From Larus michahellis (taxonomy: Eukaryota; Chordata; Aves; Charadriiformes; Laridae), in contig NC_133903.1 of assembly GCF_964199755.1 (NCBI RefSeq), positions 4,729,001-4,793,000 of the forward strand: a stretch of 64,000 nt of DNA, written 5' to 3'. Under the pieces are notes generated by a model that made no database searches, was not told where the DNA came from, and worked only from the letters and a program-made list of their open reading frames with translations. Both the position numbers and the translations under genes were made by a program. Each line of letters starts with the position of its first letter. Position 1 is the first letter of the stretch. Positions 54,501 to 64,000 of this stretch are shown here, piece by piece.

Positions 54501-56138
54501 CTCCTTCCCCCTTTGTCATGTCTTCAGAGAGCTCTTCAAACAGGAAGAAATGCCTTCTGCTGACAGGACCCACCGCAGCTCCACCAGCCACCTCCCTCCC
54601 AGCGCAGGGCGGCCGGGCAGCATACCTGGTGTCCTGCGTAGCCTGCAGCTGCAGCTCAGGGTTGCTCCCATTCACAGCTTCCGTGATTTTCTCCAAGGAC
54701 AGCGGAATAATCTGTGTCACAGGGGATGATTCAGAGTCAGATGCAAGCCAGGACTCCCTCCGGTTTAATCTCGGCAGTCAATCAGCTGTCTAGACCCGAG
54801 TCAGTCACCGCTCCATATCTAAGCGGTGTCTATTCTTTATGCAATGCAGTTTCGAGATGAGCCAGAGGAAGAGAATCCACAGAAGCCTTCGAGGCAACTA
54901 ATCCTTATAATCAAGCACGGAAAGAGTCACTGACACACCACAATGGGCCTCCGAGCTCGGTAATTACCCCTCACCCTGCAAGGAGCCAGACGGGAGCTTC
55001 GCCAGCTCCCAGCGAGCTGGAGCACCAGCCTGTTCTACCTGCCATCGAGGGAAGCCACATGGGACACCGTCTCCATGCAAAACGGCACAGGAAGAGGGCT
55101 CGGCAGTCTCAAACACTCCCCCACACTGGGCATGGCGATCAGGAATGGCACTGGCTATTTAACCCAGGTCACTCGAGCTGGGCTCAGTAGCAGCCCAAGT
55201 AGATGAGACCTACTGCACAAGCTGCAGCAGAGCACCCAGAACTCACCTCATCTCTTTTGTCTTCTCCAGGAGAGAGACTCTCATCCATCAAACTGAAGGA
55301 AATGCTCCTGCGCTTCAGGATCTGCTCATCCTTCTTGGCCTTTCGCAGCTCGACGGTCACCTCCACTCTCTGCCTCCGCATGGCCTGGAGGGGAGGAGAA
55401 GGTCACCACCCCACCGGCGTCCGCATCACCCAGTTCCCCAAGGGGTTCGTCTCTACAACCCTCTGCCCCAGGTTTCCACACAAGAGGAGTGCAGAGAGCC
55501 AGCATCTGCTCTTGGGCAGCTCCTTGCTCTGGCCTGGGGGTTACGCAGGGGACGGGGCAGAGTAGAGCCTCTCACTCAGTGCCTCCCAAGGACACGGGCA
55601 GCTGGATGAGCAGCAACCAGTGTTTGTGTTGGTTTTTTTTTTTTTCCAAAAAAAGTAGATTTGCTGAACCTGAAAGGCAAACCCTCATCAGCTCTACTGG
55701 CTTAAAGCAAGCTGACAGGTCCCGTGATCTGACATCCCACACCAGCCCCCTCTCCGCAGGGATAACTGCTGTGGAGAGCTTGGGAGGCTGGGGCCTGAAC
55801 CATCTCCCTTCCCCAGCACAGCTCAGAGCCGCCCACCCAAAGCCCGTGTCCCCCTTGCCTGTGCCACCACACTCCTTGCGGCCCAGCCAGCTCCACACCA
55901 CATCTCAAAAGCCATCTGAGCATCCCCCCGCCTTTGTTCCCTTGTACGGGTAGATTTGGGGGCAATTGTCCTTCAGAAGTCTTCGCATCAGCTCCTGCCA
56001 ACTGGCAAAGCCCCAGTGGGGGCCCCTGTCCCAAGGGGATGGCTCAGGCGGGTGGTGGAGATGGGTACTTACAGCTGTGTCCTTGCCCTTGTTCTTGAAC
56101 TTCATCATCCGCTCACCGTGCTTTTTCATGACTGGCAT
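48480..56138 (-). CDS. KPNA7: KPNA7, importin subunit alpha-8; 10 coding exons, 517 aa
   Basis: Ten minus-strand exons join in frame to 517 residues plus stop; human KPNA7 is 516 by my recollection. Importin alpha binds nuclear localisation signals and links cargo to importin beta. Residues 1-68 are the importin-beta-binding domain with K46-R47-R48. Residues about 69-491 form armadillo repeats carrying the W-x3-N cargo-groove motif (W138/N142, W180/N184, W223/N227, W349/N353, W391/N395). Residues 492-517 are a short tail ending FNF. KPNA7-type spellings ([31 protein letters not shown]) and the place next to SMURF1 favour KPNA7 over its paralog KPNA2. The FNF ending is KPNA2-like, so KPNA2 is the main alternative. 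In mammals KPNA7 is expressed mainly in oocytes and early embryos. Confidence 0.87.
48561..49619 (-). other. KPNA7 intron 9
   Basis: No repeat or exon recognised. Two overlapping minus-strand open frames (49,034-49,291 and 49,189-49,488) have no homology I know. Confidence 0.7.
49620..49769 (-). CDS. KPNA7: KPNA7 coding exon 9
   Basis: Codons 442-491, [20 protein letters not shown] through [19 protein letters not shown]. Armadillo repeat 10 and the CAS-contact helix. Acceptor ATGTTACAG, donor GTATGT. Confidence 0.95.
49770..51044 (-). other. KPNA7 introns 8 (49,770-50,516) and 7 (50,700-51,044)
   Basis: Non-coding sequence flanking exon 8. Nothing else seen. Confidence 0.75.
50517..50699 (-). 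CDS. KPNA7: KPNA7 coding exon 8
   Basis: Codons 381-441, [20 protein letters not shown] through [15 protein letters not shown]. Armadillo repeats 8-9. Acceptor CTTTTCCAG, donor GTAAGT. Confidence 0.95.
51045..51278 (-). CDS. KPNA7: KPNA7 coding exon 7
   Basis: Codons 303-380, [20 protein letters not shown] through [20 protein letters not shown]. Armadillo repeats 6-7, part of the minor NLS site. Acceptor CTGTCTAG, donor GTGAGG. Confidence 0.95.
51279..53094 (-). other. KPNA7 introns 6 (51,279-51,642) and 5 (51,907-53,094)
   Basis: Apart from exon 6, this is intronic. It contains short A/T runs at 52,229-52,244 and 52,527-52,541. No transposon seen. Confidence 0.75.
51643..51906 (-). CDS. 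KPNA7: KPNA7 coding exon 6
   Basis: Codons 215-302, with [20 protein letters not shown] (W223, N227) and [20 protein letters not shown]. Armadillo repeats 4-5. Acceptor GTGTTTCAG, donor GTAGGA, a less usual donor. Confidence 0.95.
53095..53177 (-). CDS. KPNA7: KPNA7 coding exon 5
   Basis: Codons 187-214, [20 protein letters not shown] then ALVSPVTP, found by searching for the missing armadillo segment. Acceptor TCTGTACAG, donor GTAAATAA. The reading frame fits both neighbours exactly. Confidence 0.92.
53178..53541 (-). other. KPNA7 intron 4
   Basis: Contains a short CR1 tail at 53,311-53,368 and no other feature. Confidence 0.8.
53311..53368 (+). mobile_element. CR1 LINE 3'-end fragment
   Basis: GGACTAGATGGCCTTTAAAG, CCCTTCCAACCC and ATTCTGTGATTCT mark a CR1 3' end of about 58 bases. 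Antisense to KPNA7. Confidence 0.87.
53542..53810 (-). CDS. KPNA7: KPNA7 coding exon 4
   Basis: Codons 97-187. Armadillo repeats 1-3 with [20 protein letters not shown] and [12 protein letters not shown], the major NLS-binding groove (W138, N142, W180, N184). Acceptor TTTTGCAG, donor GTAAGC. Confidence 0.95.
54626..54711 (-). CDS. KPNA7: KPNA7 coding exon 3
   Basis: Codons 69-97, [20 protein letters not shown] then QLQATQDT. First armadillo repeat. Acceptor GTGACACAG, donor GTATGC. Confidence 0.93.
55247..55384 (-). CDS. KPNA7: KPNA7 coding exon 2
   Basis: Codons 23-68, [20 protein letters not shown] then [16 protein letters not shown] and an acidic end. This is the core of the importin-beta-binding helix. 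Acceptor CCCTCCAG, donor GTGAGT. Confidence 0.93.
56073..56138 (-). CDS. KPNA7: KPNA7 coding exon 1
   Basis: Codons 1-22, [20 protein letters not shown] then TA, the basic start of the importin-beta-binding domain. The first ATG is chosen because MPV matches the MPT start of human KPNA7; M4 is possible. Donor GTAAGT. Confidence 0.88.
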
Positions 56139-56164
56139 CTTGGCAGGTTTGAGAGAGGTGCCAG
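56139..56164 (-). other. KPNA7: Candidate 5' UTR piece of KPNA7 exon 1
   Basis: A possible splice acceptor (GGCTTTCAG) ends at 56,165 on the minus strand, 26 bases before the start codon. If used, a non-coding first exon lies further right. Only sequence signals support this. Confidence 0.35.
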
Positions 56165-59100
56165 CTGAAAGCCTTCACGTGCTTTTGGGGTTCAGGACAG
56201 AGCAGTGTCAGGTCACAACCACAGCAGCGGCACCCACCTCCATCCACAGGGGGGTCTGGGACCTCCCCACGTTCCCACCAACAGCCTGCACCACGCATTT
56301 TCCCCCCCCACCTCCCCAGCAGAGGAGATGCTGGAGGTCCCCTGCCCTAAGTAGAGCTCAGTAGGATCCTCACACGCTGCAGCTGAGGCACCAAACTAAA
56401 GCACAGGCACAAACTACCACTTAATACCAGGCTACAAAAGTTACAGCTGCTGTAATGCCATGAAGAAGCCGGACACACCACTTCTCATGGCTACAGTGAC
56501 ACCACCTTCCTCCGGTTTCGATCCCAGGGCTTTTAGGTTTATGTAGACACACAGCCCAAGCCTAAAAAGGCCTCTCGCCTCCCAAAGCATCAGCTTAAGG
56601 TCTGATTTAAGGACAAGTAGCCATAGCCAAGCCCACTCCCCCACCCCACAGCCCAGCCTGGCTTCCTGCACCAAGGCCCCCCCGTAGGAAAGGCCCAAGG
56701 CCACACGCAGTGGCATGAAGTGACCAAGTTCAACAAAGCAAAGAGCTCCCCTTGGAAACCCAGCTACTCAGAAGGACTGCCAGGTGAAAAATAACAGCAA
56801 CAGGTAAAAATAGCTTCTAAACCTCTCCTAGTAAAGACAGACCAATAGTGGGCCTACAGACAGTTTTTGTCAGAAAAAGCAAGGCTTCCACCCAGCAGAA
56901 GTGTAGACATTTTCAGACACCACTGAGAGCCCCCCAAAGCCAGGCTTGAACACACACAGGTGCCACATCTTCACCCTCCCTCCAGGCTCACAGCCAACAC
57001 CTGGGGCTCAGAGCAGCCTCCAAGAGCTCCCCTTAGCCCATCTCTCTAAATTTAAGTTTTCGGTGGGCTTTTTTTGGTCCTCTCTCTCCTTATTTCCTGC
57101 CCCAGCAACCAAGGCTAGATACCAGCACCATCAGCTCTCTACCCCAACGCAGCAGCCAGCCACCAAGCTGCAGACCTCCCCCAGACCACAGGGGCACCAG
57201 GAGGAGCCCCCTTTTGGCTCAAACCAGTTACCCCCCCGTAGCCTTAAGCCCTGCGCTCAAGCCTGAAGGTCTACATCAGCCTCCCTTCCTGTTTCCCCTC
57301 CAACAGATGAGGGCAGTGACACCCCAAGAGACGACTTCTTTTTGGAGAAGCTTCTCCCACCCCAGCAGAAGTGCATCACAACCCCCATACTGACACCAGC
57401 CAAGCAGGAGACGCTGCACAACCCCAAACAGGCAGAAGAATCCAACTCATCACTAGGTGGAAGAGACCCCACTATCCCAAAGAAGACAAAAACTACTCAC
57501 CTCAACTCTCTCTCATGCCCCATTGCTCTCAAATGCCTCTTTTATTGCCCCAAAGAGCCACATCCTCCCCCCACGATTGGCTCTTCCCAGGACAGCCCCC
57601 CGTTATCTCCAGCTGTTCCTTTGTCACGGTTACCTGGATGCACCTGGAGGAGGATGGATGGTGCTGCCTTCCCTCCCGAGCTGCCCTCCTGCCTGGGGCC
57701 CCCTGCTCACCCCCCCATACATTTATATTTCCCCCCCTTGGCCTTGTTTGTGGCCAGACCCTTCATGGGAGATGCCATCCTGCACCCGTACAACGGCCCG
57801 TGATGTGGGGGACAGTCTGGGTGCTGCCTCCCCATTGCTGTGCAGGGCATGGGCAGTCCGGGGATGGCCCTTTTTTGTCCAGACAGCTGGAAGGTCCTTG
57901 TGGGTGGGGATGGAGGCCAGGAGAGCAGCCGCCCGTGGTTAGCAAGGACCACGGAGCCAGGCGGGATCTGAAGGGAATCAGCCATGCGGAGGTTCCAAGC
58001 GGGGTGAGACAGGATTAAGGAATGTGGAGCAGCAGCAGGGACGGAGCTGCTGGTGCGGGTGGGAGCCTGGGGGCTGCGGCAGGAGGTAGGATGGAGAGAA
58101 ACCCAGGAGGAACCTGTTATCTTCAGGAGTCCTTTAGATTTTGGCCAGGAGCTGCTGGGCAGCTCTTACCACGCTGCGTAACGTGCCCGTCGCAGTCCCC
58201 GGCAGCTTTTGTCAAGAGATCGTTTGCATTTACACTGCCCCAACACCAGCTGCACGCCAACGCTGGGGCGGCTTGTCCTCCTCCCGTGCCACCGCTCCGG
58301 CCAAGGGGCACCGCAGCATCCCTGCCCTCAAAATAACCGCTCGCCGCGGGGCTTGGTGACGGCACTGCGGGCAGTCTGGGGGACTCCGAAGTCCCAAAGG
58401 CATCCTGGTTCTTGCGAGCCCTCCAAGCCATCCCCCTTCGTAGCCAGCCCCGTGAAACCCGCTCCGTGCCCCTCCGTGTGTGCAGAGGTGCCAGCCCGGC
58501 CCGGCCGACCGGGAGAGGAGGAGCAGCGTTTGCCAAATGGGTGGGGAAAGCAGCTATTAAAACACTTAATTAAAACCTGATTTTAATTTCCTCGACATCT
58601 TTTTCTGCGAGGGGGCCGGGAAGCACGGTAATTCATTCAGCACGGGGGCCGGGGCTGGCTGCGGGGCCGTTTCAAACCAAGTTATATGAGTTACAGGGAA
58701 CAACCAGTTCGCTCCGCGGCTCTTTCCGGCATAGAAATACCTATGGAAATACGCTGGGCTGCTTTAAGTCACGGATTCAAATCCCGGGGTCATATCAATT
58801 CTCCTTTTCAAGGCAAATGAAATGAGTTGTACGAAGCTTTGCGTGGAAGGTGATGGGGGGAGGTTTGAGAGAAGACCTTCCGATAAATCTGGTTTTCGTG
58901 GGCATTAAAAAGCCAGTTGGGCTAATCCTAAATGCTGGATTTTTAAGCTTCAAGTGCCACCGGTTGCATTATCTTGTTTCTTGGCTGCTTGAGACAGGAA
59001 AATTACATTTCAATTGCTTTTTAATTCAACTTAATCTGGTGCAAAAGTTAGCGTGTACCCTCTAATTTTGTTTTCTGAGCCGTTTGTTTCAGCTAATTCC

Positions 59101-62100
59101 TAATCAGCCAGCGCTAAATCAAAACAGGCCTGGCTCAAGCTGAAATAGATGAGTCCTCGCAACCTCGCCAAGCAATTTAATTAAATTGGCTTAAAATCAC
59201 GCCCCGAGATAAGTGGGGGCAGCCTCTCGCCTGGGCCACCCCCCAGGAGTCGCTCCTCTGCCTGCAGAACTCTCTCGCCCCCGGAGCTGCAGGATACAGG
59301 GAGGTTTATCCTTATCCTGGGCTGCTCTTTCCCTCTTTGCCCTTTCCGTTCCCTCTCCCCCTGCCAAGCACAATCAGACCCGTCCTGCTCAGCCCTCTGT
59401 CCCCGCCGGCGCAGGGAGGGAAAGGATGGGGAGAGAAAAACTACGGGCAAGTCGATGAGCAGCCCCCCTCCCCGGCCGCTGCCTCGGTCACTGGTGGCAG
59501 GAGAGGTGCCAGGAGCAGGCAGAGGATGAGCAGAGCCCATCCCAACCCCGAGCCCAGGACACGGGCAGATCCATATTTGCCCAACGGGAAAGGGGACAAT
59601 CGCCGGAGGGAAAAAACCCCCCGAACGCTTCAGTTTTCCACATAAGAAGAGGGTATCACAGCGAATGGCGAGGGAAGGAGATAAAACCCTAAATCTACAT
59701 GACAGTGTCCCCTGAGCTCAGCCTTGTGTGCTCAAGCTGCAAATCCGCAGCGTGACAGGTAGGAAAAGCTGCGGTTCCAGTTCGGAGGCTTTTCTTCGCG
59801 GCCGCTCTCTCCCACCCCGCCGCCGAGGCACCACAGGTGAGCTCGACAGTGACTGGTGGCAGACTTGAAAATACCGGTTTTAAGCCCTGAGATAAAAGCA
59901 CTGATTTTCCCTCCTCTGTTTTGTTTTTTTTTTTCATGTTTCTTTAATAGGTTTACTCTCACCGCATGCGGAAAAACGGCACTGGTCAGGAAAGACGTTG
60001 GCCCGTGGATCTCCGCGGTGGGGTAAGACGAGGCAGGGACAGCCCGGGCTCCATCGTGGGAGGTTTTATGGCCACAGCCGGTCTGAGCCCTGTCTCTGTG
60101 AAAGGAAAACCTCACCTGGCAGAGAGCGAGCAAAGGTAGGGATTCCTGCCAACCCCCTCAACGCCTACTCCCAGGCAGCAGATTTTCTCCATCAGCTCTA
60201 ATCTGGTCCATTAAGTTAACATCAACAAATTAATTTTACTTATTAGTTACAGCAACACCACGGAAATATCCACGTGGGTTCCTGACCCAGCTGCCGAGGT
60301 GGCTGCGGGGCAATTCCCAAGCGTGGCAGGGATGGAGCCTGGGAATTCTGCTGTTTCCAGTTGGGATGCGTCCTCCCGGCGCAGGATGCCGGGGGGGAGG
60401 CAGTGCTGACTCCGCAACCGGCACCGGTCCCTGCCGGGGAGGCCGAACGTCAGGCAGCCGGTGACCCCCGCCCCCGCCGCCAGCCGTGGGATTCGTGTCA
60501 GCCCTATTGTTCGTGCAGCAGCCGGGGGTTGGAGTCGCCATCAGAGCTGCGCGGTGCCAGGCTCTAAACAAGCACACAATAAGTGACACCCCCCGTCCCT
60601 TACAGTCTGGCTAATCAGGACACGCAGAAGGTGGGAGAAGGGATTTATTGTTATCCCTGTCTTACTGCTGAGCCAGCAGCAAAGCCGAGCTCCGCAGCTG
60701 GATTTTCCGAGGCTCAAGGTGCGGCTTGTTGTTTCCCCTAATTTAGTGTAGCGGCCTCAAAAAAGTGGTCCTGCTTTTCTCCCCCTCCCCTGCTTTTCTC
60801 GCCCCGCTCCTCTGCAGCCGGGGAGCCGTGGGGACGCGCCGGTTCAGGCAGCTCACTCAGAGGGAAAGTAACCCACAAAAATGAAGAAAGAAGGGTGGTT
60901 TTGCATCAGTTTGGTTGAAACGGCCATGGGGTCGTTAGAGCTGGTAGACAAGGAGGAGAGGTGTCCCCGGGGGCGGGTGGCAGCGCGGCATCGCATCTCG
61001 CATTGCCAGCAGTTACGGCAAACTGGTCCCAGTCCAGCACCTCATCCCTGCCGTCGATACCAGGGATGTACCAGGGCTCTGCGGTGGGGTGGCACCAAGG
61101 GGAGGGAAGCCTGTCTTAAAGGCAGCTTAACTTTCTCCCAAATACCTGGGGATTTAGCCCATTACAGTGGGTTTGATAAACACCAACTCTGCCGTGGTCG
61201 CCCGCTGCCCTGTAGGACATCTCCATTCCCCCGATCCCAGTTTGCCGGGAGTTTTGATTTGGCTGTGCAAACACACTATTCATGCCTAACACTTCCATGA
61301 GGTTACACGGAGCAGAACACTTGTCCCTCTGCCCGGCGCTTTTCAAGGCAAAGCGTTCTGCAGTGCCTTACTCCAGCCAAGAAATGGAATCACTCCGAAA
61401 CGTAGGTGCTAAAAAAAAAAAGAAAGAAAAAAAGCCACATTGCTATTATACAGAAGAGATCTATATTTATTGATAGAGGCCTGGCAGAGCTGGGAATTCC
61501 CTGGGAATTAAGGAGAAAGGAATTGCTGTGCGGGAAGGCGGCTTGTAAAGTGGGTAAGCCCGTGAGGTGTGACACCGACTGATTATCCCATCTGCTGGCT
61601 AGAGCCGGTGGGAGCTCCCGCCGAGGTCCCCGAGCCCTGGGAAGGAGAAGAGCCAAGAGGGCGAGCAGCGGGAGCCCTTTCCCACTTCCCAAACCCAGCT
61701 GCGAACGTCCATTAGGCAAACGGTGTAAGCAGATGCCCCAGAAAAACCAGCACAGCCCCGGGGGGCCTGTAACTCCACACCAGGCTGAACATTAAGGAAC
61801 TAATTTTAACTTCTAAGCAGCATCCTTTCTGCCAGCCACGGAGGGATTAGAGTAACAGTTTTTGAAATTATTTAAAAATAACATCAGACTTAATCATAGC
61901 TATTTATTAAATCCATTATCCCCGTCAGTTATGGGACACTGATTTATTCAGCTGCGGAAACTATAATCACCTATGACCAAAAATCTTACAGATTTTTATT
62001 TTATTTTTTTTCCCCTAACAGGGCCCAGTAATAATTATCCCTTTAGTCCCTGACCCTGTAACTCGAGGAACTGAAACAGATATCTATGGTGAATTTGGGG

Positions 62101-64000
62101 ATGAGGCACAACAGAGTGATGGAGAAACCTTGGGCTTACTGAAAAAACACGTAATTTTGTGTAAATCACGCGTGGAGGTGGCACCTAGTGGGAAAAAGCC
62201 TAAGGCACTCGCTAAAGGAGGGGGGCACCTTGTAAATCACGTAGGGAAGAGAAACCCCATGAAAACACCAGAAAACCTGAATAAATCCTGGTGGTTTAAG
62301 CTTCTGGATGCCACTTTGCTGTCAGGGAGTCCACGTGCAGCTTAATTAGAGGAGGAGACGAGCTTCCCCGTGTGTCAGGCAGTGCTGTTCCTGCGGTTCC
62401 TCGGCGGGGAGAGCTGCCAGACGGATGCTCACCTTGCTCCGGCGCCTCCGATTATCACAGCTGAAGATGGCATTTCAACAGAAATTAGTGTCTTTGTTTA
62501 AAATGTGTATTTAGGGGCCTTTGTTTGAAAGCTGTGTTTAGGAAATGCTAAAAAGAGGATCGGACATGCATATTCCACCTGATCCTGGGAGCTGAAGATA
62601 ATTTTTGCCAAGCCCAGGGGCGATATTCGTCTCTGTTTCAACTGCTTCACGTCTCATACACACACTGATTTGCTAATGAGCTTTCAGGGGGGTCCCCCCT
62701 GGTAATTAAATCTCATTGTGCCATCTCCTTCCTGCCACTCCACTGCTCTGAGGTCTGTCTGGGACAAGCCGGTGGGAGCAGCTCCCTCCGCACCTGCTAA
62801 TGAAGCTGCTGGTTGCCCACATTGAGCCCATGGTCATCATAGCCCGTGGTGAGGGGTAGGGCTGTGGTTTTACTGGTGTCCTTGTCCAGGGTGGTGGATG
62901 GTGGGACAGTCAGAGATGGGGTGGAAAGAAGCCCCCAGCCTGTGCTGGAAGGGATTGACCCAGGGAGAGTCCCAGGGGCTGGAATTGAGTTGGCGCTGGC
63001 CCACGGGCTGGGAGACATCCCTGTCCAGGACAAGGTTGGGGCTCCTGATGGTCTCTAGCCAACCACGGGGATTTGGTTGGTGATGGTCCTTGGCCAGAAC
63101 TAGACATAGAGCCCTGAAGCTGATGGCTGGGGCTAGGGGAGGACTAACTGTAGACCTGCTTCAGGTTTAGGGTGGGCTCGGAGGGTTTTGGCTACCCCTG
63201 ACTTCCGTGTCAGACGCATCTGGAGAACTAAGGTAGGACAGAGAGGAAGCGATGGGCTCTTTGTCCCCACTCCCTTCCAGATCTGGGCAGAGACCTGTTT
63301 TCTGACTGTTGATGCTCCTCTGCTGTTGGCAGACACAGCTAAACCCTGGTGGAAGAGCTGGCTTAGCCCTCTGTACAGCTGGTCCACCTTGGGCACAGGC
63401 ACTCACCAGAGCTCTCTGTCTCTCCAGGAGCTCAAGTGGCCAAAGTCTGTGCTATGGATTAAAAATTCCCAACCTTGCCAACGGTCTACATGGGATAGAT
63501 TTGATGCCACATGCCAGAAGTTTCACGGGATTTTTCCCCTCTTTTTCCTTTAAAAATAACTTTTAGAAGTTTTGAGGCTGTTTTCCCTCTGTAATTCCTT
63601 GCATTAAGAGAGTGCTGCAGTTGGAGAATTGAGCACTGAAAACTTAGACACCAGAAAGACTTGAACTTTGCTGCCATATGCCCGCGCTTACCCGTAGAGT
63701 TTTTGATCGTGTAACCACACAGTCTGCCTTCTGCGGGACCCATGACTCACCGAGCACCTAGTGGGATCTGAAAGTACTTGGCACCTTCCCCGCCAGCCCC
63801 TCCGTGCCCCAGGAGCTGCGATCTGCCCTTGTTTGGTTAGAGCCCGGCCGTGTCTCCGTGCAGCCAATACCCCTCCGGCGCTCACAGGAATACACTGATC
63901 CTCCCCAAGCAGGCAACAGGCAACAGCTGAGAATGAGGATACAGCTTTCATTACAGAACCAGCATTATTTTTTTAAATGACTAATAAATGCAAAACCATC
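56165..64000. other. Region upstream of KPNA7
   Basis: No coding exon, RNA gene, CR1 copy or LTR recognised. It should contain the KPNA7 promoter, which I cannot place. Mostly GC-rich, with two AT-rich patches (about 58,560-59,190 and 61,800-62,060) containing TAATTAAA-like words. Open frames of up to 215 codons (57,371-58,018) are proline-rich and unrecognised. In mammals MYH16 and ARPC1A come next beyond KPNA7; no exon of either was seen. Confidence 0.6.

Larger units (their letters stand above)
53811..56072 (-). other. KPNA7 introns 3 (53,811-54,625), 2 (54,712-55,246) and 1 (55,385-56,072)
   Basis: GC-rich introns without recognisable elements. The longer plus-strand frames, for example 54,200-54,793, are proline/serine-rich and lack homology. 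Confidence 0.75.

Noticed and set aside
57371..58018. A 215-codon plus-strand frame upstream of KPNA7
   Set aside because: Proline-rich, overlapped by equally long frames in another phase, and not similar to any protein I know.
63688..64000. AATAAA near 63,985 and a minus-strand frame as the end of another gene
   Set aside because: A lone hexamer in AT-rich DNA with no recognisable coding exon nearby is not enough evidence.

Overview
The window is nuclear DNA from a vertebrate, almost certainly a bird. Two spliced protein-coding genes lie on the minus strand, split by GT-AG introns. The interspersed repeats are of avian type: 3'-anchored CR1 LINE fragments and an ERVL-type solo LTR. Tight introns and a sharp change in base composition near 43 kb also fit a bird. 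The species cannot be named from the sequence.

Positions 1-44,076 hold SMURF1, a HECT-type E3 ubiquitin ligase. Seventeen coding exons were rebuilt by joining splice sites in frame, giving 699 complete codons plus two bases of codon 700. Codon 700 is the catalytic cysteine, and the final coding exon lies to the left of the window. The order is C2 domain (exons 1-5), linker (6-7), WW1 (7-8), WW2 (9) and HECT (10-17). Intron 1 spans 27.4 kb (16,588-44,021) and is AT-rich, with no gene recognised inside it. The start codon sits in a CpG island (about 43,780-44,480) with a CRE, an NRF1 site and GC-box-like repeats.

Positions 44,480-48,350 are intergenic and carry GC-rich tandem repeats next to the SMURF1 promoter. 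Positions 48,350-56,164 hold KPNA7 (importin alpha-8), with ten coding exons that join into a 517-residue protein: importin-beta-binding domain, armadillo repeats and a short C-terminal tail. A polyadenylation signal follows its stop codon. KPNA7 lies upstream of SMURF1 in the same orientation, matching the SMURF1-KPNA7 neighbourhood on human 7q22.1.

Positions 56,165-64,000 lie upstream of the KPNA7 coding region. No exon, RNA gene or transposon was recognised there.

The two products have unrelated jobs: substrate ubiquitination in BMP/TGF-beta and Rho signalling, and nuclear import. Their adjacency looks like conserved synteny rather than a functional unit. The most unusual structure is a near-perfect palindrome with 47-base arms just inside SMURF1 intron 1. 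It is flanked by an 81-bp minisatellite, a G-run and, beyond the promoter, a second minisatellite with about 190-200-bp higher-order structure. No clear previously undescribed system was found.
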